Both the position numbers and the translations under genes were made by a program. Of a DNA stretch of 7,943 nt, positions 1-6,452 are shown one piece after another. Each line of letters opens with the position of its first letter. Position 1 is the stretch's first letter. The notes beneath the pieces are model-generated. The model saw only the letters and a list, made by a program, of their open reading frames with translations, had not been told where the DNA came from and did not search any database. Source of the stretch: an uncultured Bacilli bacterium (lineage in GTDB: Bacteria > Bacillota_I > Bacilli_A > ML615J-28 > CAG-313); NCBI GenBank assembly GCA_904502205.1, contig CAJGDR010000044.1, positions 1 through 7,943 on the forward strand, given 5' to 3'.

Positions 1-281
1 AAACTTTCTACGTATTTATTTGCTCTTTTTTTATTCCATTTCATATATGCACCATATTTTGTATAAGTAAACGCTTCTACATTATTTAGATAATTAGCCA
101 GTTCTTGAGTAGTTCGAATATAATTGTTTTCAATTACAAAAATAACTAATCGTTCAATCGACGAAGTATATTTTCTTATATTTTTTATTGCTTTCACTAT
201 ATTAAACGAATTACGAGTTCTTAAATAATCCATTTTTGAACCCACAAAATTTCTATACAACTCTTCATATTTTTCTTCCAT
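1..281 (-). CDS. Unidentified protein, C-terminus off the left edge
   Basis: This reading frame is open from an ATG at 281 to the window edge, giving 93 complete codons and no stop. It begins MEEKYEELYRNFVGSKMDYL. A good Shine-Dalgarno (AAGGAG, about 10 bases upstream, near 291-298) supports the start. The visible part is hydrophilic, lysine- and tyrosine-rich, probably mostly helical, with no membrane segment or signal peptide. Around residues 45-70 a stretch including IERLVIFVIENNY and TTQELANYL could be a helix-turn-helix-like helical pair, but that is only an impression. I do not recognise the family. The gene starts 23 bases after the stop of the membrane-protein gene at 305-691, so the two are probably co-transcribed. 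It is certainly truncated by the window, and no function is assigned. Confidence 0.7.
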   Translation of the reverse strand, partial: MEEKYEELYRNFVGSKMDYLRTRNSFNIVKAIKNIRKYTSSIERLVIFVIENNYIRTTQELANYLNNVEAFTYTKYGAYMKWNKKRANKYVES

Positions 282-304
282 AAAAATTTATACTCCTTAT
301 GCTT

Positions 305-691
305 CTATATTTTCAATAATTTTGTCCCAGTCGAATCAAAAATATATTTTTTAAACCTTTCATCTCGTTTAAGCATTTTTTCCAATACATTTAGATAATC
401 TATTCCATTTAAATAACTGTCAATTTCAAATAGATCAGTTATCTCATTTTTAATTATCAACTCATAAAGCAAACATTTACATATTTTATTCGCTCTTACC
501 ATATATGAACTAGAAATGATTTTTAGTATTAAAAAAGCTATGACTATCAATAAACCAATTGGTATTGTAATAACAAAAAAGAACATTAATTTCCCAATCT
601 TTGCACACCAAAATGCAGCATTTCCTGTTTTATAAGCTTTTAATATCTTTTCATTATATTGATTTATTAATCCACTAATCATAGATTTCAT
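305..691 (-). CDS. Small unidentified membrane protein
   Basis: This is a 128-residue protein of unknown family, ending in TAG. An in-frame TTG at 718 would add nine residues, but the ATG at 691 is preceded by a strong AAAGGAGG at 702-709 with a 10-base gap, so 691 is chosen. The N-terminal 33 residues are polar and basic. A long hydrophobic segment at about residues 35-60 (FFFVITIPIGLLIVIAFLIL) should form one membrane helix, or a tight hairpin. The last 65 residues are charged and probably cytoplasmic, with two cysteines at 71 and 73. There is no cleavable signal peptide or lipobox. It is the first gene of a probable two-gene unit with its own promoter just upstream. The pairing of a small membrane protein with an unknown soluble partner suggests accessory cargo, but nothing in the sequence shows what it does. 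Confidence 0.72.
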   Translation of the reverse strand: MKSMISGLINQYNEKILKAYKTGNAAFWCAKIGKLMFFFVITIPIGLLIVIAFLILKIISSSYMVRANKICKCLLYELIIKNEITDLFEIDSYLNGIDYLNVLEKMLKRDERFKKYIFDSTGTKLLKI

Positions 692-730
692 TTTTCTCTT
701 TCCTCCTTTAAGTATCAAAAACTATACTTA

Positions 731-759
731 ATTATATCACACAAACCAGAAATTTACAA
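731..759 (-). promoter_or_regulatory. Sigma-A-type promoter for the 691-305 / 281-1 unit
   Basis: On the minus strand a TTGTAA -35 element (759-754) is separated by exactly 17 bases from a perfect TATAAT -10 element (736-731). The -10 is preceded by TGA, which makes it an extended -10. A start about seven bases downstream would give a leader of some 33 bases before the ATG at 691. The -35 follows directly after the T-tract of the murI terminator. Confidence 0.75.
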
Positions 760-760
760 C

Positions 761-797
761 AAAATTAAAAAGCCACTTCATCCTTCAACAAAGTGGC
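761..797 (-). terminator. Intrinsic terminator after murI
   Basis: On the minus strand the arms GCCACTT (797-791) and AAGTGGC (778-772) form a perfect 7-bp GC-rich stem with a 12-base loop. The run TTTTTAATTTT follows (771-761). It lies about 45 bases after the murI stop codon and just before the next promoter, as expected for the end of the gh9-chr-chr-murI transcript. Confidence 0.82.
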
Positions 798-807
798 GTG
801 TGTACTA

Positions 808-831
808 TTGGTGGACTAGGTGGTCCACCAA
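808..831. repeat. GC-rich perfect inverted repeat (hairpin) downstream of murI
   Basis: Arms TTGGTGGAC (808-816) and GTCCACCAA (823-831) are perfectly complementary over 9 bp, with a 6-base loop. It also contains a nested alternative: on the minus strand GGTGG-A-CCACC can pair on itself. There is no T-tract directly after it, so it is not a terminator on its own. It lies in the murI 3' untranslated region, before the true terminator hairpin. The block 772-840 is much richer in G+C than the rest of the window. It could be an mRNA-stabilising hairpin or the remnant end of a mobile element. Confidence 0.65.
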
Positions 832-843
832 CCCAGTTCATAT

Positions 844-1614
844 TTAAATATTTAGTAATTCAACTTTATAATAAATATTTTGTGATTCCATTTTTCTTTG
901 GAATTCTTCTGGATGTGCAGTTGAATAAACAATTCTAGTTGGATTATCTAATGTTTGATTTAGTTCTATACATTGTTGTAAATGCGAACTAACAACAAAA
1001 TCTGAAACAACATAATTTAATTCTCCTAATACTTCTTTAAAGTATGGTATTAAGTAACCAAAATGTGTACAACCACAAATTAAAGTATCAAATAAATTAA
1101 TATGTGGTTTTAAATGTTTATTTATTAAATTAATCGCTGCATCATGATATTCTTCATCAGTCATGTTTTGTTTACTTTCAACAAGCGTTACAAATTCACT
1201 GCCTTTTACAGGAATGACTTGTTTGTTATTAAGTTTTATGTATTTTTGATATTCACCGAGTTCAATTGTTAGGTTTGTTGCAAGAGCTAAGATTGAACCT
1301 TTTTTATTTAAAGTAGCTGCATAGTTTGCAGTTAATTCAATAATACCAATTACATTATCATATTGTTTTGTCATAAATTGCAAAACAGATGATGCAGTAT
1401 TACATGCAATGATAATTGCTTTTGCATCTTTAAAATATTCAATTAATGTTTGCACTCTTTCGCTTAAAAGATATTTATCTTTTGTTCCATACGGAAAATA
1501 CGCTTCATCTGCAACATAAACATAATTTTCATTTGGATATTGTTTAACTAAAGTATTATAAATATTTAGTCCACCAAGTCCAGAATCAATAACAACTATT
1601 TGATCTTTTTTCAT
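844..1614 (-). CDS. murI: Glutamate racemase (MurI)
   Basis: This cytoplasmic, cofactor-independent racemase would interconvert L- and D-glutamate, supplying D-Glu for peptidoglycan. The 256 residues match the usual family length of about 255-275. The two-cysteine active site is visible: VIDSGLGG at 8-15 (Asp10, Ser11), ACNTAS at 70-75 with Cys71, and CGCTHF at 180-185 with Cys182. ADEAYFPYGTK at 35-45 is the family's substrate-loop motif. The usual proline after GCTHY is absent (GCTHFGYL). An in-frame upstream ATG at 1641 would add nine residues and overlap the preceding gene, but the SD AAGGTGA at 1619-1625 serves the ATG at 1614. That SD overlaps the stop of the CHR gene, so translation is probably coupled. 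It is the last gene of its unit, followed by a terminator. A related Asp/Glu racemase with another substrate is less likely but not excluded. Its presence argues for a cell wall. Confidence 0.88.
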   Translation of the reverse strand: MKKDQIVVIDSGLGGLNIYNTLVKQYPNENYVYVADEAYFPYGTKDKYLLSERVQTLIEYFKDAKAIIIACNTASSVLQFMTKQYDNVIGIIELTANYAATLNKKGSILALATNLTIELGEYQKYIKLNNKQVIPVKGSEFVTLVESKQNMTDEEYHDAAINLINKHLKPHINLFDTLICGCTHFGYLIPYFKEVLGELNYVVSDFVVSSHLQQCIELNQTLDNPTRIVYSTAHPEEFQRKMESQNIYYKVELLNI

Positions 1615-1618
1615 AATA

Positions 1619-1625
1619 TCACCTT
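1619..1625 (-). promoter_or_regulatory. Shine-Dalgarno deciding the murI start
   Basis: AAGGTGA on the minus strand, four bases before the ATG at 1614, overlaps the TAA stop of the upstream CHR gene (1627-1625). It favours 1614 over the in-frame ATG at 1641, which lies inside the upstream gene and lacks a comparable site. Confidence 0.7.
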
Positions 1626-2185
1626 TATGGAAGTAAACCATACATTATGAGTCCAAGTCCAGCACCCACAATAATTACTAAAATTGGATTTTTTGTTTTT
1701 TTGAATCTAGTCATTACAAGTGCAATACTCATAATAATTAAAGCTTTATAATCAAATCCTGTAAATTTCCAAAGTCCATCAAACACTTCTTTCCACATTA
1801 AAGTAAGAGCAGTACCGGCAATTAAACTAATAATAACTGGTTTAACTCCTTTTAATGCACCTTTTACATATTTGTTATCAGTAAAATTACTTAAGAATTT
1901 ACTAATAATTAAAATAATTATAAACGATGGCATTATTACTCCAAGTGTCGCAGCAAGTGCACCTAAAAAACCATATTGAGAAAAACCTATAAATGTAGCA
2001 CAGTTTACCGCAAAAGGTCCAGGTGTTGATTCGCTTATCGCAAGATAGTTCATCAGTTCAATTTCAGTTGCCCATCCATTAGCTACTGACTCTTGTGTAA
2101 TAAGCGGAATCATCGCATAGCCTCCACCAATTGTAAATAAACCAATTTTAAAGAAAGTCCAGAATAATTTTAGAAGTATTAACAT
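1625..2185 (-). CDS. Short-chain CHR (chromate transporter) family protein, second half of pair
   Basis: This integral membrane protein of the CHR family (chromate ion transporter, Pfam Chromate_transp) has 186 residues, the single-domain short-chain form. Near the N-terminus it has FFKIGLFTIGGGYAMIPLI (11-29), then SESTPGPFAVNCATFIG (51-67) and ATLGVIMPSF (79-88), the signature motifs of the family. Hydrophobic segments follow at about 80-98, 113-131, 147-158 and 167-183. Its ATG overlaps the TAA of the preceding homologue by one base (TAATG), and its SD GGAGG lies within that gene's last codons. Tandem short-chain CHR proteins such as Bacillus subtilis YwrA/YwrB work as a pair with opposite membrane orientation and export chromate. 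The same arrangement is inferred here. The natural substrate in this organism may be another oxyanion. Confidence 0.88.
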   Translation of the reverse strand: MLILLKLFWTFFKIGLFTIGGGYAMIPLITQESVANGWATEIELMNYLAISESTPGPFAVNCATFIGFSQYGFLGALAATLGVIMPSFIIILIISKFLSNFTDNKYVKGALKGVKPVIISLIAGTALTLMWKEVFDGLWKFTGFDYKALIIMSIALVMTRFKKTKNPILVIIVGAGLGLIMYGLLP

Positions 2186-2745
2186 TATTCATTACCTCCT
2201 TCTTTTGGTTTATTAATAACAGCATACCAAATAATACCAAATAGAAATCCTAATAATATAAAGTAAATTGTTGAAACACTAGGGAATATAAATGTTAATG
2301 AAATTGATAATAAAAATACAATTAAAGTAACTAAATTTTTAGGTGTTTTCTTAAATAGTTTAAGTGCTGCATTAAGAATTAATACACCAACAACAGCTCT
2401 TATTCCTCTAAAGGCATATTGAACAATTTCGTTTGCTAAAAATTGATCAATAAATAAACTTAAAATACAAATTATTAAAAATGAAGGTAAAACAACTCCT
2501 AATGTTGCAATAATTGAACCCCATATTTTATTTACTTTATAACCAACATATGTTGCACTATTTACAGCAATAACACCTGGTGTTGATTCTGCAATAGCAA
2601 TCATATCAAGAATTTCATCATCAGTAACCCATTTATGTTTTTCAACTGTTTCTCTACTAATTAGTGGAATCATTGCAAGTCCTCCACCAAAAGTAAATAA
2701 ACCTATTTTAAAAAACGTTGAGAATAATTGTAAATTTTTATTCAT
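2185..2745 (-). CDS. Short-chain CHR (chromate transporter) family protein, first half of pair
   Basis: This is a 186-residue membrane protein homologous to the gene that follows it. The shared CHR motifs are FFKIGLFTFGGGLAMIPLI (11-29), AESTPGVIAVNSATYVGY (52-69) and ATLGVVLPSF (80-89). Further hydrophobic helices lie at about 84-100, 115-130, 137-152 and 158-176. The C-terminal tail KPKEGGNE is polar, and its codons double as the ribosome-binding site of the next gene. The start ATG at 2745 is preceded by AGGTGATG, which begins at the stop codon of the GH9 gene seven bases upstream. Two different but equally long halves translated in a coupled way strongly suggest a heterodimeric transporter. 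Family members export chromate, but no substrate can be read from the sequence. The neighbouring GH9 and racemase give no clear clue to one. Confidence 0.88.
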   Translation of the reverse strand: MNKNLQLFSTFFKIGLFTFGGGLAMIPLISRETVEKHKWVTDDEILDMIAIAESTPGVIAVNSATYVGYKVNKIWGSIIATLGVVLPSFLIICILSLFIDQFLANEIVQYAFRGIRAVVGVLILNAALKLFKKTPKNLVTLIVFLLSISLTFIFPSVSTIYFILLGFLFGIIWYAVINKPKEGGNE

Positions 2746-2752
2746 ACATCAC

Positions 2753-5053
2753 CTACTCAATATCTGCAAGTACCCAAAGATACTTACCAGTTGTATGTCC
2801 CCAAATCTCTTTGTAAACAGCTTGTGTCATCATTGGCCAATATGGTAAATCATCCTCACCCAAAGTCATAATACCTACCGGAAGTGCACCTACCATTTGT
2901 GGAGAAAAAGCAACATATAATGGATGATAGTTATATCCTTCACCATACATTGTAGAAGATGCGAATGGATTTTTTCCTAATATCCATTCTAATTGGTCAA
3001 TTGCTATTTGTTTTAGTTCTTTATCATTTAACACTTTCGCAATAATTGAGATTGCTTTTGTTTTACTAAGAAGTGTTGCATGGAAACCTCTTCTTTGAAT
3101 TGAAATTGGGAATGTTCTTATATATATGTTATCAGCTACTTTTCTACCTCTCATAGCTTGTTTTTGAAGATTGATATATGCTTCTTCAATTGTTCCATGT
3201 GATGGTGGTACAGTAAATCGATCCATATTAATTTTATCTAAAATATATATATGTCCAGGAACTAATCCATATGGTTTAGTATCTTCCATTGTTGAGATTA
3301 CGTACTCTTTATAAAGTTCTAAACCTTGAATCCAATTAGGTGCTTCCGGATCATTTGGCAATGTTTCAACTAACATCGCAATACCATGAATTGGAGATTG
3401 TTCATGACCACGATGTTCATAAGTTAATATATATTTATGTAGTGGATCTTCATAAAAGAACCCTTTAATTTTACAAGTTCCAACACCTTCAGTTTCTTGA
3501 CAACTTAAAACAATTTTAGCATATTTTTTTGCAATATCTAAGTAAGCTTCATCTAGAGTTACTTTGTATAATTCTATAGCTGCAATAATACCATGACCTG
3601 CAACTTGAGAGTCAATATTTGGTCCCCAACGTTTTGTATAAACTCCATTTGCATAGCCGTCTTTTGCATGTTCAAAGTCACCAATTGCTGATCTTTTACA
3701 CCAATTACTAAATACTTCATCTTGTTCTTTAAACATCATAGCTGCTTTAGCTAATGCTGCACTTGATGTAAAGTTTTCGAATGGTCCGTTTTCTGCAACA
3801 TTTGCATATACACTTTTATTTTCTGGTGTTAAAATATTATCACGCCAAACATTATAAAGTACAGCCATTGCACGCATTCCATCGCCAAATCTTGTACGTA
3901 AAAGCCAATTAGCACCCACTCTTGCTTCGTCTAAAAGTCTTTCGTAAAGATCAATGTCTTTGTCTTTTTTAACTTCTGCTAAATCAAGAATCGCATGTGT
4001 CATTTCTGCAGTACAAATTTCAAATTGTGAAACATCACCTGCATCATGCCATCCACCAAAATTTGGTACACTTCTTCCATCTGGATGCATTGTACGACAA
4101 TTCAAATGGCATGCTGAATGAACGCCTTCAATGTCTTCGCCACATCTTAATAGTCTTAAGAAGTTCATACTTTTCCAAATTGATGAATCATATGGGTTAT
4201 TATCTATTACAAATGATTTTGTTGTAATATTTCCAACTTTTAAATAATATTCACCAATTGTATTAAAACTTGAAAAATCTAAAACAGCAAAACTTCCTAG
4301 TTTATTTTCTACTATTTTTAGAGCATTAGTAAAAACTACTTCATTATTTAAATTATAAATTTTAAATTCTAATTCATCTGTTTTTTTAGCAAGTGCTAGT
4401 TTTTCTTGATTTGGATAATATCCAACATGTGAAAAAGCAATTCTATTTTCTAAATCCCAACCAAGATCATAATCAACATCTACTACTTCTGCTCTTACAC
4501 TATCAATGTAATGTTTGAATTCTGGTAATCCTTCAGGCGGACAGCCCATCATAAATACTGTAATTGTAATAGATTCAACATTAGTTCTTTCATATTTATC
4601 AATTTCCCAAACAACTTTATTCCATTTATTTGGTGTTAAACTTGGAGCATCAGTATAAATTTTACCATTTGCTTTAAGACTAAAATGATAATAAAAATTT
4701 TGATATCCAGTTGCAACTGGCATAATATCAAAAGTTAAACGATTATAGTTTGATAAATCTAAATTATTAAATGGTATGATAACTCCAAGTGTTGGTCTTG
4801 GAACAATACCTTCTGCGAAAGTAATTCCTTCTACTTTTAAACTTTTATTATTTGTTAAATAAACATCTTCTGCTATCGAACATTTTAATTCTTCTTTATA
4901 AATTAAATTATCTAAAGATGTACCATCATATAAACTAATGCTATCTTTTACTGTTTTATTCACCCATCTAGTATTAGAATCTTCTTCTAAATTTGGTTTC
5001 ATAAAACGGTAAGCATGTCTTGATGATTTTTTTAATAATTCTACTTTTGTCAT
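2753..5053 (-). CDS. Glycoside hydrolase family 9 protein, apparently cytoplasmic
   Basis: The predicted 766-residue beta-glycanase/beta-glycosidase has no signal peptide, so it probably acts in the cytoplasm on imported oligosaccharides. Residues about 55-195 look like a beta-sandwich, carbohydrate-binding-like module (SLTPNKWNKVVWEID at 138-152 is typical). Residues 203-285 match the cellulase N-terminal Ig-like domain (IAFSHVGYYPNQEK ... GEYYLKVGN). Residues about 288-766 form the (alpha/alpha)6 catalytic domain. GGWHDAGD at 333-340 carries the two aspartates (337, 340) that activate the catalytic water in GH9. LEWILGKNPFASS at 688-700 is another family block. The general-acid glutamate is probably Glu749 in YKEIWGHTTGKYLW, a variant of the usual C-terminal motif. 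A GTG at 5083 would add ten residues, but the -10 element overlaps it and SD GAGGT (5060-5064) serves the ATG at 5053. Stop is TAG. Substrate (cellodextrin, glucosaminide or other beta-glycan) cannot be told. Confidence 0.87.
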   Translation of the reverse strand: MTKVELLKKSSRHAYRFMKPNLEEDSNTRWVNKTVKDSISLYDGTSLDNLIYKEELKCSIAEDVYLTNNKSLKVEGITFAEGIVPRPTLGVIIPFNNLDLSNYNRLTFDIMPVATGYQNFYYHFSLKANGKIYTDAPSLTPNKWNKVVWEIDKYERTNVESITITVFMMGCPPEGLPEFKHYIDSVRAEVVDVDYDLGWDLENRIAFSHVGYYPNQEKLALAKKTDELEFKIYNLNNEVVFTNALKIVENKLGSFAVLDFSSFNTIGEYYLKVGNITTKSFVIDNNPYDSSIWKSMNFLRLLRCGEDIEGVHSACHLNCRTMHPDGRSVPNFGGWHDAGDVSQFEICTAEMTHAILDLAEVKKDKDIDLYERLLDEARVGANWLLRTRFGDGMRAMAVLYNVWRDNILTPENKSVYANVAENGPFENFTSSAALAKAAMMFKEQDEVFSNWCKRSAIGDFEHAKDGYANGVYTKRWGPNIDSQVAGHGIIAAIELYKVTLDEAYLDIAKKYAKIVLSCQETEGVGTCKIKGFFYEDPLHKYILTYEHRGHEQSPIHGIAMLVETLPNDPEAPNWIQGLELYKEYVISTMEDTKPYGLVPGHIYILDKINMDRFTVPPSHGTIEEAYINLQKQAMRGRKVADNIYIRTFPISIQRRGFHATLLSKTKAISIIAKVLNDKELKQIAIDQLEWILGKNPFASSTMYGEGYNYHPLYVAFSPQMVGALPVGIMTLGEDDLPYWPMMTQAVYKEIWGHTTGKYLWVLADIE

Positions 5054-5059
5054 ATTCGT

Positions 5060-5064
5060 ACCTC
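5060..5064 (-). promoter_or_regulatory. Shine-Dalgarno deciding the GH9 start
   Basis: GAGGT on the minus strand lies six bases before the ATG at 5053. The alternative in-frame GTG at 5083 lies between the -35 and -10 elements, upstream of the predicted transcription start, and so cannot be used from this promoter. Confidence 0.65.
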
Positions 5065-5074
5065 GATTATAATT

Positions 5075-5103
5075 ATTATACACTATATAGTGTTTTTTTG
5101 CAA
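5075..5103 (-). promoter_or_regulatory. Promoter of the gh9-chr-chr-murI unit
   Basis: On the minus strand TTGCAA (5103-5098) is followed, after exactly 17 bases, by a perfect TATAAT (5080-5075). The predicted start near 5068 gives a leader of only about 15 bases before the ATG at 5053, leaving no room for a riboswitch. The -35 element touches the end of the nadE terminator T-tract. Confidence 0.75.
5080..5093. promoter_or_regulatory. Operator-like 14-bp palindrome in the promoter spacer
   Basis: ACACTATATAGTGT is a perfect 14-bp palindrome filling most of the spacer between the -35 and -10 elements of the GH9 promoter and overlapping the first base of the -10. That position is typical of operators where a dimeric repressor blocks RNA polymerase. 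No regulator gene is in the window, so the binding protein is unknown. AT-rich sequence produces short palindromes by chance, but the length and placement make a real operator plausible. Confidence 0.55.
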
Positions 5104-5131
5104 AAAGAAAACAAAGGTTTTACCCTTTGTT
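5101..5131 (-). terminator. Intrinsic terminator after nadE
   Basis: On the minus strand AACAAAGG (5131-5124) pairs with CCTTTGTT (5117-5110), an 8-bp stem with a six-base loop, followed by TTTCTTTTT (5110-5102). The stem begins inside the nadE stop codon, so the terminator is fused to the end of the gene. It ends the lipoprotein-mntP-nadE unit. Confidence 0.82.
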
Positions 5132-5870
5132 AATCTTTATAATATTTAAATGCTGGCATTAATTCTAACTTAAACTTATTAATGCGATTTAAGTAATCTA
5201 TACGTTCTTTTCTTTCTTTTGCAGGTTCAATACCTTCACGAATGTATTTGTCAAGTTCATCATATGTAAAACCTAATTTATCTTCATCAGATTTACCACT
5301 TAATCCATCGCTTGGAACTTTGTCAACTAAATCAATTGGTAGACCTAAATATTTTCCAATTTGTTTAACTTCAGTCACTGTAAAATGTGATAGTGGAGAA
5401 AAATCACCAACAGAGTCACCATATCTAGTTGAATATCCAACCCAGTCTTCAGATAAGTTACAAGTATTAACAACACGACCATTTAAAGATTGTGATACAG
5501 CATAAATTGCAGACATTCTTAATCTTGGAGGTAAGTTAATAATTGATTGTTCAGATACATCTAAAGCTTTTTTCATTTCTTCTACAATACCATTAAATGA
5601 TTTTTCAATATTGATAACGTGATATTTGATACCTAAATGATTACAAAGTTTATAAGAACAATCAATGTCACTTTGTTCTCCATTTGGTAATAACACACCA
5701 ATTACACGATCTTTTCCAAGTGCCTCTACGCAAAGTGCAGCAGCAACACTTGAATCTTTTCCACCACTAATACCAAGTACAGCATTACATGTTGGACCAT
5801 TTTTTTCGAAAAATTCTTTTATCCATTCAACACATTTAAGTGTTGCATCTTTAACATCAAATTGATACAT
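5130..5870 (-). CDS. nadE: NH3-dependent NAD(+) synthetase
   Basis: This cytoplasmic enzyme catalyses the last step of NAD biosynthesis: deamido-NAD (nicotinate adenine dinucleotide) + ATP + NH3 to NAD. The 246 residues form a single adenine-nucleotide alpha-hydrolase-type domain. There is no glutaminase domain, so ammonia rather than glutamine should be the nitrogen source. The PP-loop SGGKDS is at 35-40. Other family blocks are LPPRLRM (113-119), NTCNLSEDWVGYSTRYGDS (135-153) for substrate binding, and KVPSDGLSGKSDEDKLG (184-200), followed by FTYDELDKYI. This short variant with NLSEDWVGYSTRYGDSVGDFSPL is the type I associate with clostridial and gut Bacillota genomes. The ATG at 5870 lies eight bases after the mntP stop, and the SD TAGGAGG begins within that TAG, so translation is probably coupled. 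A terminator overlaps its end. Confidence 0.95.
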   Translation of the reverse strand: MYQFDVKDATLKCVEWIKEFFEKNGPTCNAVLGISGGKDSSVAAALCVEALGKDRVIGVLLPNGEQSDIDCSYKLCNHLGIKYHVINIEKSFNGIVEEMKKALDVSEQSIINLPPRLRMSAIYAVSQSLNGRVVNTCNLSEDWVGYSTRYGDSVGDFSPLSHFTVTEVKQIGKYLGLPIDLVDKVPSDGLSGKSDEDKLGFTYDELDKYIREGIEPAKERKERIDYLNRINKFKLELMPAFKYYKD

Positions 5871-5878
5871 AATTCCTC

Positions 5879-6451
5879 CTATAGAACTTCAATTAAATAT
5901 TCAATAAATGTTTTTAGCCCTATTGCAATTAAAATTAAGCCACCAATAATTTCAGCTTTATTGCTAAGTTTATCACCAAACTTTTTACCAATAATTATAC
6001 AAATATAAGATAGTGTCATAGTAACAATACCTATGATACCACTTGCTAAAAAGGCGCGTGATGTTTTCCAGCCAACAAAAATTAAACCAATTGTTAAAGC
6101 ATCAATCGAAGTTGCGATTGCTTGAACAAGTAATCCTTTATATGTTAACTCAGTGTTTTCACAAACGTCACAGTTTGAATGTTTGATACCTTCAATTAAC
6201 ATTTTACCACCAATAAATGATAATAAAATAAGTGCAACCCAACTTGTAAACTGTGTTAAAAAATCTTTAAATAAACTTCCTGCAAAAAATCCAATTAGTG
6301 GCATCGCAAATTGGAAAAACCCAAAAGCAAATGCTATTAATAGCATTTTTTTATTTTTCATCTTCGGTTCTACTAAACCATTGGTCATTGATACAGCAGA
6401 TGCATCCATCGCCATACCAACACCTAATAATAACATCTGTCCAATATTCAT
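5879..6451 (-). CDS. mntP: Manganese efflux pump MntP
   Basis: This six-helix inner-membrane exporter relieves Mn(II) excess (MntP/YebN family). The length of 190 residues is normal. The protein is an internal duplication of three helices. The first half holds GMAMDASAVSMTNG (12-25) with Asp16. The second holds the equivalent ATSIDALTIGL (113-123) with Asp117. These acidic residues within helices are essential in the family. GGKMLIEG at 81-88 is also a family block. The central loop contains a CDVC motif (94-97), which I do not recall as a general MntP feature. The gene starts one base after the stop of the lipoprotein gene, with SD AGGAG inside that gene's last codons, and it ends in TAG overlapping the nadE SD. 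The Mn-sensing yybP-ykoY riboswitch often found before mntP cannot fit here, so control must come from the upstream promoter or be absent. Confidence 0.92.
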   Translation of the reverse strand: MNIGQMLLLGVGMAMDASAVSMTNGLVEPKMKNKKMLLIAFAFGFFQFAMPLIGFFAGSLFKDFLTQFTSWVALILLSFIGGKMLIEGIKHSNCDVCENTELTYKGLLVQAIATSIDALTIGLIFVGWKTSRAFLASGIIGIVTMTLSYICIIIGKKFGDKLSNKAEIIGGLILIAIGLKTFIEYLIEVL

Positions 6452-6452
6452 C

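Noticed and set aside
772..840. Intact insertion sequence or CRISPR repeat at the GC-rich hairpins
   Set aside because: No transposase frame is next to it and no repeated unit with spacers occurs; only two different inverted repeats are visible.
3997..4227. Plus-strand open frame of 76 codons inside the GH9 gene
   Set aside because: It lies fully antisense to a well-supported catalytic domain, has no ribosome-binding context of note and a low-complexity His/Leu-rich product; a shadow frame.
5054..5083. GTG at 5083 as the GH9 start
   Set aside because: It lies between the -35 and -10 elements, upstream of the predicted transcription start, and has no SD; the ATG at 5053 has one.
5242..5865. 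Two plus-strand open frames (5242-5505 and 5665-5865) opposite nadE
   Set aside because: Antisense to conserved NadE motifs, Ser/Pro/Thr-rich as expected for complement frames, with no promoter or recognisable domain.
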